From the NCBI GenBank assembly GCA_030789695.1, contig CM061142.1:356847486-356911485 (forward strand): a DNA stretch of 64,000 bases, read 5' to 3'. The notes below the pieces were generated by a model. The model did no database searches. It saw only the letters and a list, made by a program, of their open reading frames with translations, and was not told where the DNA came from. Positions 1-10,508 of this stretch are shown here, one piece after another. Numbering within the stretch: position 1 is the stretch's first letter; each line of letters opens with the position of its first letter. The position numbers and the translations under genes were made by a program. The stretch comes from Scilla litardierei (lineage: Eukaryota; Streptophyta; Magnoliopsida; Asparagales; Asparagaceae).

Positions 1-620
1 TACCCCGGTCGAGGATTAACACAAAGACCATACTGAGCTTGTGACACTAACTTCCCTTTAACGAAAGAGACGAATCCCATCTTAGTCATCTACTTACCTC
101 GAGAGCTTCGGGTGTAACCCAACCTAAGATCTTTCAGCAGGCCTAGCCTCGAATCTAGATCATAGGTCTAAACGATATTGTTCACTCACAGGTTCGTACA
201 TACGACTTCAGGTCTAAAGGACCAGCTTACCTATCATCACCCTAGAGTTATTATAGACAGTTTCGTTAAAGTTAACAATAGAATAACTCTAAGTTGGTCA
301 TTTAGTGAACTCATTCTCTAATGAGCACCTGTGTCTCGTCTCCGACTTCACCAAGTCGAATGACTATGAGATCATCATTACCCTAAGGTAAGACAAAGAC
401 ACAGTGGTCTGTCCGATGTGCCGATATCTAGTTCTCGACACATCCATGACCACGAACCGTTTAAGACTTAAGTTTCTATTCGGTCACTTACTCCTCATAA
501 TCGAGATCTTATCTGGATACGTAAGGACCTAACTATAAATCTATGGATGTTATCTAAGTATATTATTCATCCGAATTTATGCTTAGTATAATGGATACCA
601 TATATTATATTAACAAGACG
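1..620. other. Non-coding repeat-like remnant, unclassified
   Basis: No reading frame of note is present. The AT-moderate sequence has no obvious tandem structure. It adjoins the minus-strand copia gag remnant that begins near 625, so it may be non-coding or LTR sequence of that same degraded element (RT4). I cannot show LTR ends, a primer site or a target duplication, so this is inference only. Confidence 0.3.
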
Positions 621-624
621 TACA

Positions 625-845
625 TTAAGGATAAATCGCCTTATGGTCATATATCTTCCAACAACATGTTGGACTTCTTGGTGAGTAGACTATTCCAGAG
701 CTCCTCAACAGCGTAGGGAATGCCTTGATTTCGTGCCATGACACGGAACGAGTTGTAAGTGGGAGGTGGACCGTGCAGAATTTGGCAGACCATTTGTTTG
801 GTGGTGACAGTACCGGGTCCGGCCGCACGTAGTTGATCATAGATC
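625..845 (-). pseudogene. gag: Copia gag fragment (middle part), RT4
   Basis: Read on the minus strand this encodes a typical copia Gag segment: a YDQLRAAG stretch, a central TYNSFRVMARNQG-like run, then a VEELWNSLLTKKSNMLLED-like end. That resembles the helical UBN2-type gag domain of short plant copia elements. The frame breaks close to 640. The upstream part of the same gag lies at 7587-8038, on the far side of the RT1 insertion, and the two halves are separated exactly by RT1 and its GATTT duplication. No zinc knuckle, protease or RT follows to the left, so the element is truncated. Identification as copia Gag is fairly secure; the lineage is not. Confidence 0.65.
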
Positions 846-850
846 GATTT
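846..850. repeat. Target site duplication of RT1 (left copy)
   Basis: GATTT directly precedes the TGTTGA start of the RT1 5' LTR. The same five bases follow the 3' LTR at 7582-7586, which fixes both ends of RT1. Confidence 0.9.
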
Positions 851-1296
851 TGTTGAGTATTGGTATTTCATACCAATGTTATTTTGATGATGATCATAAC
901 ATTATGTTGTTGCTAGTGACTCTTTTGTTTTAGTCTCATAGTTTGCATTTCAAGAATATCATTTTTGGAGACTAAACACTTGGGGTAAGGATGGACATCA
1001 AGTGGAAAAGGGCTAAAACTTGGACTCAAGGGGTGCCAACGCTTGGAGATGATGGGGAGCATCAAGACATCAAGATTGAATCCATAGACTCTAAGGAAAG
1101 CAATGTAATCCATGTAATATTTCCTTTATTGCGTTCTCTCTCATTTGAGTCTAGGTTAATGTAATGCCTTGATAGATGGTCTACTCATTCATGCATATGC
1201 ATTTAACCATATTAGTGAGCCTTATGATTATCATAGAATCCAACCCAATAGGTTTCATCATGACCAAAGACTCATTTGGAGTCTCTGGTTCTCCAA

Positions 1297-1823
1297 CAGT
1301 CGCCTGCTGAAGGATTCACAGTCGACTAGGTGATTCCAGTCGACTGTCGAGCATTCTACAGTCAACTGTGATGCACTGCTCAAGTCAACATTTTTTTATT
1401 GACTCTACTTGAGCTTGTCCATCAGTCGACTGATGATCAATTTACATTCACCTGTATATTTACAGTCGCCTTTAGAATGGTCGATAGTCGTCTGAGAAGC
1501 GTAAATGCAAAACCTGCTTCTCTCTGTTTTTCTCCATCTCCTGCAGCAATCGAGTGATGAAGGATTTACAGTCGCCTGTCTATTTTACAGTCGACTGTAT
1601 TCTTGTCATCAGTCACCTGTAAACTTATTGAGAGAAAGAGTGTAACTCTCTGTTTTATTCCATCCCCTGCAGCAGTCGCCTGCTGAAGATTTTACAGGCG
1701 CCTGTCCTGTTTACAATCGACTGTATCGACTTCATTAGTCGACTGTCAAGGCTCTGATTATAGCCGTTGGATATTTTCTAGCCGTTGGACAGTCGACTGT
1801 CATATTTTCATCAGTCGACTGTC
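1297..1823. promoter_or_regulatory. Palindrome array, CAGTCGACTG type (RT1 U3)
   Basis: More than fifteen copies or near-copies of CAGTCGACTG occur here, with variants such as AGTCGCCTG and AGTCAACTG. Many are flanked by ACA...TGT, giving a 12-bp palindrome. They are separated by unrelated 10-40 bp spacers. The array ends about 85 bp before the TATA box. The 3' LTR keeps it at 6236-6722. The words are better conserved than the spacers, which suggests binding sites. Confidence 0.8.
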
Positions 1824-1908
1824 AGTGACGTTTCTGCCTAGAAACTAGCCGTTGCAGATTTTTGTTTTTGGTTGTTTCCTTGGGTTTTAAGAGTTAATAT
1901 AGGGTTCC

Positions 1909-1917
1909 TATATATAT
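1909..1917 (+). promoter_or_regulatory. Probable TATA box of RT1 5' LTR
   Basis: TATATATAT follows GGTTCC and precedes a purine-rich stretch. It is the only good TATA sequence between the palindrome array and the leader hairpins. The 3' LTR has the equivalent at 6809-6816. Confidence 0.6.
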
Positions 1918-2161
1918 GAGAGGGTTGAGTTCATTGGAACTTCTTGGATCTGTTGAAAATCATAAGAGATTGATTAAGCCACTCTCAAACTCTCTCATTT
2001 CCCTCTTTGAGCTCTCATTCCTCTTCATGCATTGAAGTCAATCTCAAGGGAAATCATCCAAGTGATTTCAAGCAAATCTCAACACTTGGAGATCCTCTTC
2101 CATGCCTTGCATTCATCTATGAGTAAGCATCTCAAGGCATAGATAAGAATATTTGTTTTAC

Positions 2162-2475
2162 TTAGTGTTTCTTTGTAACACTAATTCTCTTTGTGGGAAT
2201 TAGTCTCTCTCTTTGTGGGAGAATTTCTCTTAGTGGGAATAATATATTCTTTTAAAGGGAATAACTCTCTTTGTGGGAGTAACTCTCTTTTGGGAGTTTG
2301 GTGTCCTAGTGTAGGGCTAACCCTAATACTCTGAGTGGGAGTTAATAATTCTCTAGGTGAGAGTTTGACCCTAGTGTAGGGTTGGTTGGGTCCTTGTGTA
2401 GGGCAAAATCCTCTTGGTGAGGTATCTCTTTGTGGGATTTGTATTCACTTCTCTTTGTGGAAATTATAGTGAATA
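2162..2475 (+). other. Hairpin ladder with recurring loop TCTTTGTGG (RT1 leader)
   Basis: About fourteen successive short hairpins share similar loops but have different stems. The best are TTAGTGTT/AACACTAA with loop TCTTTGT (2162-2184) and ACTAATTC/GAATTAGT with loop TCTTTGTGG (2180-2204). Others are TATTC/GAATA, AACTC/GAGTT, AATTCTC/GAGAGTT, GACCC/GGGTT and CCTC/GAGG. The region lies downstream of the TATA box and upstream of the primer site, so it should be in the RNA leader. The 3' LTR repeats it from about 7060. Confidence 0.65.
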
Positions 2476-2668
2476 TTGGTGTGGCTGAACGTACCCAGGT
2501 TTGGAGAACCGGGGTATATTCTTGTGTTTGCGTTTGGAGTGATTATGTCGATTTATTATTCCACATTTGTAAATTTAATTTTAATTTGACAATTTATTGC
2601 CATTACACTATTCACCCCCCTCTAGTGTGTTGTTGTTAGTATTGCAAGGGTAAGGCGATCCTTACAAT

Positions 2669-2680
2669 TGGTATCAGAGC
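2669..2680 (+). other. Primer binding site (RT1)
   Basis: TGGTATCAGAGC, two bases after the LTR end, is the usual plant copia primer site complementary to initiator tRNA-Met. Confidence 0.9.
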
Positions 2681-2702
2681 GAGGTTATAGTATAGTGCAA
2701 CG

Positions 2703-4750
2703 ATGGCATTAAACGTTACATCCGTGTCTCATGAAGAAGGTCATTGTACCGTTCGACCTCGGCTCTTCAATAGAACCAACTACGCAAGTTGGAAGATCAG
2801 GATGATGATCTCGATGGAGGGTCAAGACCTAGGGACATCACGGAGGTGCCATTTGAGAAGCCCACTACTCATGCGGCTTCAAGGACAACGGCAGAGAAGG
2901 ACTCGATCAAATTCAATGCGAGGGCTATGAATGCATTCCATTGCGCCCTCTCAGCAAATGAGTTCAACCGCATCTCCATGTGCAAAACGACAAACGAAAT
3001 TTGCCATACATTGGAGATATGTCATGAAGGACTACAAAGGTAAAGAAATCTAAACAAACTGAGTTTAGATCTAAATATGAAATGTTTAAGATGCATGAAG
3101 GAGAAAGCATTTTAGATATGTACACAAGGTTCACAGGTATCGTGAACGCTTTGGAGGGACTAGGAAAGATGATTTCTCAATAGGATCGTGTAGAGAAGAT
3201 CCTTGATTCGCTCACATCTCATTGGGAGTCAAAGGCCAACGGAATTTTGGAGTCATATGACATGTCCAAATACACCATTGAGGAGTGCATCAGAAATCTC
3301 ATGGCGTACGAAGTGAAGCTTCAACACAAGAAGGAGATTTAACCATCGATGCCCGAGAAGCCGAAGAAGCAAAAGGGGGTTGCATTCCATGCCAAGGAGG
3401 AGCCAATCAAATGGATGAAGAAATTCAATCGAGAAGCTCCTAGTGAAGAAGATGAGCTAGAAGAGACGAGTGGAGAAGAAATTGAAGATCTTGCCAAGCA
3501 ATTCAAGGCATTCCTCAAGTGCAAGCAAGGTAAATCTTTGTCAAAGTTTGCCTCCAATTCTAACAAGGTTCATACTTGTTACACTTGCAGTGGAAAAGGT
3601 CACCTATCCACCAAATGCCCCTCCAAACCCAACAAAGAGACTTACAAGAGTAAAGGGAAGAAGAATTGGAAAGGAAAGTCCAAGTCCAAAAACTAAAAGA
3701 AGGGGCTTGTCTGGACATTTGATGATTCGAGTGAGGATACATCAAGTAAGAAAAAGAGGATGACAAGGAGGAAGCTCACGCTTGTTTTGTGGCAATTGAT
3801 GTTCCTACACTAATCCCCCTGGCTCAAATGAAGAAGAGTTAGAAGCTTGGCTCAACTCGTGTGAGGAAATGGACCTCATGGCTATCGAGGATGAGTCATC
3901 ATCAAGTTCTAAAGAGGTAGAGGATGATGATGAGATTGAGGAGAAGATCTCATATGACGAGCTTGAATATCGTTTCGATATGGTCTCTGAAAACGCTAGT
4001 AAGTTCATCAACTCTTATAATAAATTAAAAGCAAAATATAAGATTGCTAAGAGTAGATTGCATGAACTTGAAATTGCTAGTGTAATCTATGATGAAATGC
4101 ATGATTATGACACTAGTGAGAGAGACACACTTCTCTCTCATGTTAAGGAATTGAGTTTGTCTAATGATAATCTTGTTGCTCAAAACCTTAGCTTAGAAAC
4201 TCGCATTCAATAACTTACGTTGAAATGTGAAGAAGAATCCTGTAAGCTTAAAAGCTTTGTGTATTCTAGGGATTCAATGCACGGTTTGCTTGAAAAACAA
4301 CATCCGGCAAATCATAGAGGAGGCTTGGGATATATTCAAAATGTGGTAATCAAAGCCATCTCTAATTCCTGTTTTGGTGCTAATACAATAAATATTACTA
4401 AAGCACCTAAGAAGAATCACAATGCTTTCTTGTATAAGAATAACATCAACAAGAAGCATGTAAATCACAAGGTGATGAGGAAAAATGAAAACTCTTCATT
4501 TTTTGCTAAGAAGCAAAATCCTCATTCTATGCATGCCAAGAAATTCTTTTCTACACCTAAACATGCCACATCCACCCCACTTGAAAAGGCAAAACTATTG
4601 CCTAAGAAATCTTTGAGTTTATGGATTTCCACTAAGGTTAGTGTGCAAGAGATGGATAGTTATATCAACTCTCTAGTTAGGGATGTGATCACCTCATGTG
4701 ATTACATTAGGAAATAAAACTCCTCTTGGGTTTGGTTTCCTAATGTTTAA
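2703..4750 (+). pseudogene. gag: Degenerate gag of RT1
   Basis: The start at 2703 lies 22 bp after the primer site. The N-terminal part contains the LFNRTNYASWK motif of SIRE-type Gag. The frame shifts near 2795 and near 3030. One frame then runs through the middle domain, interrupted by TAG at 3181 and TAA at 3340, to a CX2CX4HX4C zinc knuckle at 3577-3618. A third frame (3869-4750) gives an acidic, serine-rich stretch, a coiled-coil-like region and the HPANHRGGLGY motif, with further TAA codons at 4211 and 4715 before the natural end at 4748. Four of these stops are CAR-to-TAR type changes by context. The natural end coincides with a GTTTAAG sequence at the position of the splice-donor-like GTCTAA of RT2. 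Gag would package RNA; this copy cannot make it. Confidence 0.8.
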
Positions 4751-5794
4751 GTTCCTCACACATGCATTTTGTATGGGTATTATGCTTAAATGTTTATTTT
4801 TAGCATACACATTGTTTGTGTGTGTTTCATGTTTTTGAAAATGTTTTCAAACTTATTTTTAATGAAAATGGGGACCTTGGGGAAGACATTGTCATGCATG
4901 CATTTGTTGATCCATATGCATGACAATGGGGGAGTTATTATATCTAATATGTTTAAAATATTTTAAAACATGTTTTAACTCTAATTTCAGGTTGATTTTT
5001 GGGATCATTGTTTCAATTGGTGTCATTTCTAATTGGTTATTATGGTCTTGATCTTGACCAATTGATATTGCCAAAATGTTGCATGTTTTAATTTCTTTTT
5101 GGCACTATCATTGTGTATCAATGAAGCTTGATTTTTCATATCTATTGCTTTGATACACTTTAGGCCCATGGCTCCAATATATGTATATCAATTGGTAAAG
5201 ATGATTATCTTTCAAGATTCTTTATCTACAATTGGTATTACCTCAATTGTTATAGATTGTTTATCTCCTATTTTACAATTGGTATTAGATCCTAGAAGTT
5301 ATGACTTGACCTTTTCAATGATCTAGGGGGAGCATAGGATAGTGATTGATACCCACTAAATTTTACAAATTTGGTATCATACATCTCCTTATATCTTGCA
5401 TATTGCCACATCTTTGATTAAGATGATAAAGGGGGATATTTATGAAGTCCACCTTTTTGACGATGTCAAGGGGGAGATATATATGCATTATGTAAACATA
5501 ATTCTTATATTTCGTTCATATGCATTTGGGGAGATATATATCTATGGGGATAGATATTTGGGATTATTTAAACCAATCATGTGTACATGGTTATTTTCTA
5601 TTGCAATTAGTTTATGTAATCCATGCTTATTATATGTCACCATGATGTCTCATTATTTCAATTGGCATAATGAGTATTTACAATTGTGTATCTCATTTTA
5701 CAATTGGTGCATATAAGTTGGGTGAGCTCATTAGCATTGTGCTTTATTTCCTTATGTTTTACATATTGTATGTCATCATCAAAAAGTGGGAGAT
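4751..5794 (+). other. RT1 non-coding 3' region with serial polypurine tracts
   Basis: No supported coding region is present. GGGGGAG-type tracts occur near 4928, 5325, 5430, 5465 and 5527, and finally at 5781-5794 (AAAAAGTGGGAGAT), which abuts the 3' LTR and is the expected plus-strand primer. TTACAATTGGTAT-like words also recur here. Confidence 0.6.
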
Positions 5795-7581
5795 TGTTGA
5801 GTATTGGTGTTTCATACCAATGTTATTTTGATGATGATCACAACATTTGTTGCTAATGACTCTCTTGTTTTTGTCTCATAGTTTGCATTTCAAGAATATC
5901 ATTTTTAGAGACTAAACACTTGGTGTAAGGATGGACATCAAGTGGAAAAAGGCCAAAGCTTAGACTCAAGGGGTGCCAATGCTAGGAGATGATGAGAAGC
6001 ATCAAGGCATCAAGATTGAAGCCATAGACTCTAAGAAAAGCAATGTAATCCGTGTAATATTTCCTTTATTGCTTTCTCTCTCATTTGAGTCTAGGTTAAG
6101 GTAATGCCTTGATAGATGGTCTACTCATTCATGCATATGTATTTAACCATCTTAGTGAGCCTTAAGATTAACATAGAATCCAACTCAAAAGGCTCATCAT
6201 GACCAAAGACTCATTTGGAGTCTCTGGTTCTCCAACAGTCGCATGCTAAAGGATTCACAGTCGACTGGGTGATTCCAGTCACCTGTCGAGCCTTCTACAG
6301 TCGACTGTGATGCACTGCTCAAGTCAACGTTTTTTATTGACTCTACTTGAGCTTGTCGCATCAGTCGACTGATGATCAATTTACATTTGTCTGTATATTT
6401 ACAGTCGCCTTTGGAATGGTCAACAGTCGTCTGAGAAGCGTAAGTGCAAAATCTGCTTCTCTCTGTTTTTCTCCATCTCCTGCAACAGTCGATAGTTGAA
6501 GGATTTTCAGTCACCTGTCTATTTTATAGTCGACTGTATTCTTGTCATCAGTCGCATGTATGCTTATTGAGAGAAAGAGTGCAACTCTCTGTTTTATTCC
6601 ATCCCCTGCAACAGTCGTCTGCTGAAGGTTTTACAGGCGCATGTCCTGTTTACAGTCGACTGTCAAGGCTCAGATTATAGCCGTTGGATAGTCAACTGTC
6701 ATTTGTTCATCAGTCGACTGTCAGTGATGTTTCTGCCCAGAAACTAGCCATTGCAGCCTTTTGTTTTTAGCTGTTTCCTTGGGTTTTGAGTGTTGATATA
6801 GGGTTCCTATATATATCAGAGGGCTGAGTTCATTGGAACTTCTTGGATCTATTGAAAATCATAAGAGATTGATTAAGCCACTCTCAAACTCTTTCATTTC
6901 CCTCTTTGATCTCTCATTCCTCTTCATGCATTGAAGTCAAGCTCAAGGGCAATCATCCTAGTGCTTTCAAGCAAATCTCAACACTTGGATATCCTCTTCC
7001 ATGCCTTGCATTCATATATGAGTAAGCATTTCAAGGCATAGGTAAGAGTATTTGTTTTAATTAGTGTTTCTTTGTAACACTAATTCTTTTTGTGGGAATT
7101 AGTCTATCTCTTTGTAGGAGAATTTCTCTTAGTGGGAATATGATATTCTCTTAATGGAATAATTCTCGTTATGGGAGTAACTCTCTTTGTGGGAGTTTGG
7201 TGTCATAGTGCAGGGCTAACCCTAATTCTCTGAGTGGGAGTTAGTAATTCTCTAGGTGAGAGTTTGACCCTTGTGTAGGGTTGGTTGGGTCATTGTGTAG
7301 GGTAAAATCCTCTTGGTGAGGTATCTCTTTGTGGGATTTGTATTCACTTCTCTTTGTGGGAATTATAGTAAATATTGGTGTGGCTGGACGTATCCAAGTT
7401 TGGGGAACCGGTGTATATTCTTGTGTTTGCGTTTGGATTGATTGTGTCGATTAATTTCTCTTTCATTTATTATTCCGCATTTGCAAGTTTAATTTTAATT
7501 GGATATTTTATTGCCATTACACTATTCACCCCCCCTCTAGTGTGTTGTTGTTAGTAATGCAAGGGTAAGGCGATCCTTACA
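5795..7581 (+). repeat. RT1 3' LTR
   Basis: It starts TGTTGAGTAT and ends CCTTACA, followed by GATTT. It is slightly shorter than the 5' LTR. The main difference is loss of a segment between two CAGTCGACTG-type words (compare 1712-1748 and 1770-1790 with 6648-6700). Confidence 0.9.
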
Positions 7582-8040
7582 GATTTGGCCCGATCTAGAT
7601 AAAGCGACATGGATTTGTTGTTCATTGTAAGAAAATTTAGCTTTTCTTGAAGTAACTCGATGTGCCTTTCAGAGCGAAAGGCATATCAGGTCTCAAGTTT
7701 TGACCATATTAGCCGAGGAGGTAACACCTAAGACAATACCAAGAGCAGAGGTGGAAAGGGTGGCTGCACATGCACAGATGTTGGTCTGTGACAAGCCATT
7801 TCGAAAAAAAAGGATTTTAGATCGGTGGCAGTGGTTTGGATTCTGTTGAGGCAGTATCAGGAATGGTGGGTGGAGGAGAAGGTGAAGAACCATCAATATA
7901 ACCTAGGAAGTCATAGGCGTTAAGAACACCAAGAACTTGTGATCGCCATACGATGTAGTTGGTGGAGTCGATGCGGGTGGTGATTAGGGAAGGGAATTTG
8001 GAGATGAGAAATTTAAGATTTGGAGAGATCAGCTCCATTA
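7582..8040 (-). pseudogene. gag: Copia gag fragment (N-terminal part), RT4
   Basis: Reading leftward from 8038, the frame gives a start Met, then a TNYIVWRSQVLGVLNAYDF-type segment. This is the conserved N-terminal motif of plant copia Gag (DUF4219/UBN2_3-like), followed by a DGSSPSPPP linker. After a frameshift near 7890 a second frame continues with a TLSTSALGIVLGVTSS-like helix. The ORF approaches 7587 and would continue at 845, beyond RT1. The start lies about 65 bp from a minus-strand primer site (8105-8117), the normal spacing. The element is a broken relic and the host of two later insertions. Confidence 0.7.
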
Positions 8041-8104
8041 GAGTCCGATGAAATTTTTTCCGAAAAGTAGGGAGATATATGATCAGAAGCTGTGAAGCAT
8101 TTGT

Positions 8105-8117
8105 GGCTTTGATACCA
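8105..8117 (-). other. Primer binding site (RT4, minus strand)
   Basis: On the minus strand this reads TGGTATCAAAGCC, an initiator tRNA-Met-type primer site, about ten bases after the LTR end at 8127. Confidence 0.75.
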
Positions 8118-8126
8118 TAAAGAAAA

Positions 8127-8203
8127 TGTAAACACGACTGGAGAAGAGATTGAAAAGAGAACCATCAAAGTTTTCATTCATCTTGATGTGCTTATATACA
8201 GAG
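8127..8203 (-). repeat. Partial LTR of RT4
   Basis: On the minus strand this fragment contains TGTATATAAG (a TATA box) and ends GTGTTTACA just before the primer site. It is cut at 8203 by the start of RT3. Its remainder should lie beyond the far end of RT3, which falls in the first gap. Confidence 0.55.
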
Positions 8204-8618
8204 TGTTAAGTCAATTATTTGTCATTTGTGGCACAATGGTTCTTGTGGAGTGTTGAACAATATGTTACATGAAATGTTGAACTTATTGTTCAACATTTGT
8301 GAACATGACACAATGTGTACTTATGAAATGTTGAACATTGTGTCGAAAGAAATGTTGAACTGGTTGTTCTAACATCTGAAGATCTGTCATCATGGACTTT
8401 CTATGTAGCTGTTTGAATTACGACTGTTGAGGATAAGGCCTCGTCGTTATAGATTTGGAGTTATTGGAGATAAGGAGTTATCGTGTCTATTGAACAGATT
8501 CGGATCTTCTCCTTCTGTACGGATCAGGTTGTTCTCGTGGTTATATTTGTTGAAACCGTTGTAGAATGGTTAAGGAATTTTGTTCGGCTTCAGATCTGTT
8601 TGTTTCCTGAGATCTCTT
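8204..8618 (+). repeat. RT3 5' LTR, first part (U3)
   Basis: It starts TGTTAAGTCAATTATTTG, matching the 3' LTR start at 29524. Positions 8250-8375 hold repeated AATGTTGAAC/GTTCAACATT words, several forming the imperfect palindrome AATGTTSAACATT. RT2 is inserted at the right end, where 8614-8618 (CTCTT) is its target duplication. Confidence 0.75.
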
Positions 8619-9044
8619 TGTTGGATATTGGACTCCCCGGATTTGGTTTTGGATGATGAACAAACATAAATATATCGTGAACTAACAATTTGTGAGCGCA
8701 GTTATGGAGATTGTCGCCAAATTCATATGAACATCCAAAGCGACATCTCGAGACTTCTCAAAGCACATGATCGTATGCCTAAAGCTTTGTTGAAGCTTAT
8801 GGACCATTTTAGAAGTCATGAAGATTCGATTGAAGCTATTGAAGACGGTATCGTCAAGTTTTATTTATAGTCTTTAAGCTTCTTTCGTAGAATGTTAAGC
8901 CTTGAGTAGGTCTTACGGTTTAAACCTTTATAACACTCATATCTTAGCTCTAGGATCTTAGTAGAAGTCCATACAAACTTTCCCGAAGTTTCGCGCTTCG
9001 ATTCGCGACTTCTTGTGCATGTTAGTTGGTTCAAGAAGAAGAAC

Positions 9045-9688
9045 TGGCCGACTAGATGGTGATCTAGTCAGTCAGCAAAGCTTCTTGGACCGACTAGTTT
9101 TTGTCAGTCAATTCTAAGCTCTTTACTGTTTACAGTTAGTCGGTCTAAGTTGACTCACCGACCGACTAGTTTGTGAACTAGTCGGTCAGTGATGCTTCTG
9201 TGACCGACTAGTTGAGCTTTCCCTGTACATGCACATTTGAGCCTGAGCTACTGTTTATCATTAGTCGGTCTGTGTTCATTGATCGACCGACTAGTTGATG
9301 AACTAGTCGGTCAACTTTCCTTCTTGGACCGACTAGTTGAGCTTTACTGTACATGCCAATTTTCACCTAACTTAATGTTTATCGTTAGTCGGTCTATGCT
9401 CATTTGGCGACCGACTAGTTGATGAACTAGTCGGTCAACATTTGTTCTTGGACCGACTAAATCAATTTGTGCTCAGACTTCAGTTTTATCTCTTAGTCGG
9501 TCTCAGTTAAGTAACCGACCAACTAGTTATGAAACTAGTCGGTCAGCTACTCTTCTTGGACCGACTAGTTCCTTTTGTCTGTGCTTCAACCTTTTGGCTG
9601 TTCTTCCATTAGTCGGTCTACGTTAAATGACCGACTGACTAGTTGATGAACTAGTCGGTCGGTGGTTGTTCTTTGACCGACTAGTTGA
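9045..9688. promoter_or_regulatory. Palindrome array, ACCGACTAGTCGGT type (RT2 U3)
   Basis: There are about six tandem units of roughly 105-120 bp. Each has a half-site TTAGTCGGTC, an inverted pair GACCGACTAG ... CTAGTCGGTC with a short gap such as TTGATGAA, and a half-site GACCGACTAGTT. The spacers between words differ from unit to unit while the words stay nearly constant. The array ends 65 bp before the TATA box. Confidence 0.85.
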
Positions 9689-9752
9689 GTTCAGAAAAGA
9701 GCCGTTGGAGCATTTAATGACTCGAATTTCTTTCTCTCTCTCTCCTCTATCC

Positions 9753-9760
9753 TATAAATA
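9753..9760 (+). promoter_or_regulatory. TATA box of RT2 5' LTR
   Basis: TATAAATA follows a CT-rich patch (TTTCTCTCTCTCTCC). It is repeated in the 3' LTR at 20461-20468 and, as TATATATA, in RT5 and RT9. Confidence 0.75.
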
Positions 9761-10110
9761 CTTGATGGGCTGCATTCATTGCAGTCAAGGCTGATATTAT
9801 TGCAAGTTTAGAGATCAAGAGAAATCATTACAAGCTCATTCAAAGCTCTTTCATTCCATTCAATAATCTCTCCTCACTCTTACTTTCAAAGAGAGATTCA
9901 TTGAGTGTGAAGCCTTCCAAGCCAAGTGCTTGATCCTAGGTCACCAACAACCCCATAGCTCTCCATCACTGATCTACATCTTGGAGCTAGGGTTTGGTGC
10001 CTTCTTCTTCCTCAAAATCATCCTTGCCCTAATTCGTAAGTATACTCAAGGCATATGTATTTTGTGGTAAGCTAATCTATTTCATTTACTTTCATTTTGT
10101 AAGTGTTTAT

Positions 10111-10316
10111 CTCTCGGTTGTGAGAGTTGTGTTTGTGATCCCGGGTTGTGGGAGTCACAAATTACTTTGTGTATGATTTGACTTGGTGAAGGTTCTTAAC
10201 AAGTATTTCATAGTGAAAATCTTGAGTTAGGTTTTCTAACTCAAGTATCCGGAGGGGATCCGGGTGTTTAGGACGTAGGATCACCGGGAACAAGTCGGGG
10301 AGACTTGGGTGGATCC
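10111..10316 (+). other. Hairpin series in RT2 leader (loops GGTTGT and GGGGA)
   Basis: CTCTC/GAGAG with loop GGTTGT lies at 10111-10126. TTTGTGA-CCC/GGG-TCACAAA with loop GGGTTGT lies at 10132-10161. CTTGAGTTAG/CTAACTCAAG with loop GTTTT is a perfect 10-bp stem at 10221-10245. CCGGA/TCCGG with loop GGGGA is at 10249-10263. CAAGTC/GACTTG with loop GGGGA is at 10291-10307, enclosed by GGATCACC/GGTGGATCC. RT5 keeps most of them and extends the first stem to CACTCTC/GAGAGTG. Confidence 0.65.
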
Positions 10317-10483
10317 GAACCCAGTAATATCGTTGTTTGCGATTGTTTCTTTGTTGTCTAACATTTACTTTTTCGCATTGTTTGGTAGAGTTTGCAAGTA
10401 ATTAGGAATTAGCCTCTTAATTATTTTAAAGTACTATTCACCCCCCTTAGTACTTGTGCAGTAGCTTAGCAGGGCATTACATT

Positions 10484-10496
10484 TGGTATCAGAGCC
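10484..10496 (+). other. Primer binding site (RT2)
   Basis: TGGTATCAGAGCC, two bases after the LTR end, is an initiator tRNA-Met-type site. Confidence 0.92.
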
Positions 10497-10508
10497 AAGT
10501 CTATAGCT

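Larger units (their letters stand above)
851..2666 (+). repeat. RT1 5' LTR
   Basis: The LTR starts TGTTGAGTAT and ends CCTTACA. It is followed after two bases by the primer site, and its 3' partner at 5795-7581 is clearly alignable. U3 holds a palindrome array (1297-1823) and TATA (1909-1917). The downstream part holds a hairpin ladder (about 2162-2475). Confidence 0.9.
851..7581 (+). mobile_element. RT1: gag-only SIRE-like copia retrotransposon
   Basis: This complete LTR element has LTRs at 851-2666 and 5795-7581, a primer site at 2669-2680, a polypurine tract at 5781-5794 and a 5-bp GATTT duplication. Internally only a broken gag (2703-4750) is present, with about 1 kb of non-coding sequence after it. 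Protease, integrase, RT and RNase H are absent. This matches the published class of non-autonomous terminal-repeat elements that keep only gag (TR-GAG). The Gag C-terminal region resembles that of RT2 (an HPANHRGGLGY-type motif versus PANHHIGLGY), which ties it to the SIRE-like group, so an RT2- or RT3-like element could supply pol. Confidence 0.9.
8619..10481 (+). repeat. RT2 5' LTR
   Basis: It begins TGTTGGATATTGGACTCC and ends GGGCATTACA. It contains the palindrome array 9045-9688, TATAAATA at 9753-9760 and leader hairpins at 10111-10316. Confidence 0.93.

Noticed and set aside
9045..9688. Regularly spaced palindromic repeats resembling a CRISPR array
   Set aside because: Spacing is irregular, spacers recur between units and between both LTRs, and the context is a plant LTR retrotransposon.
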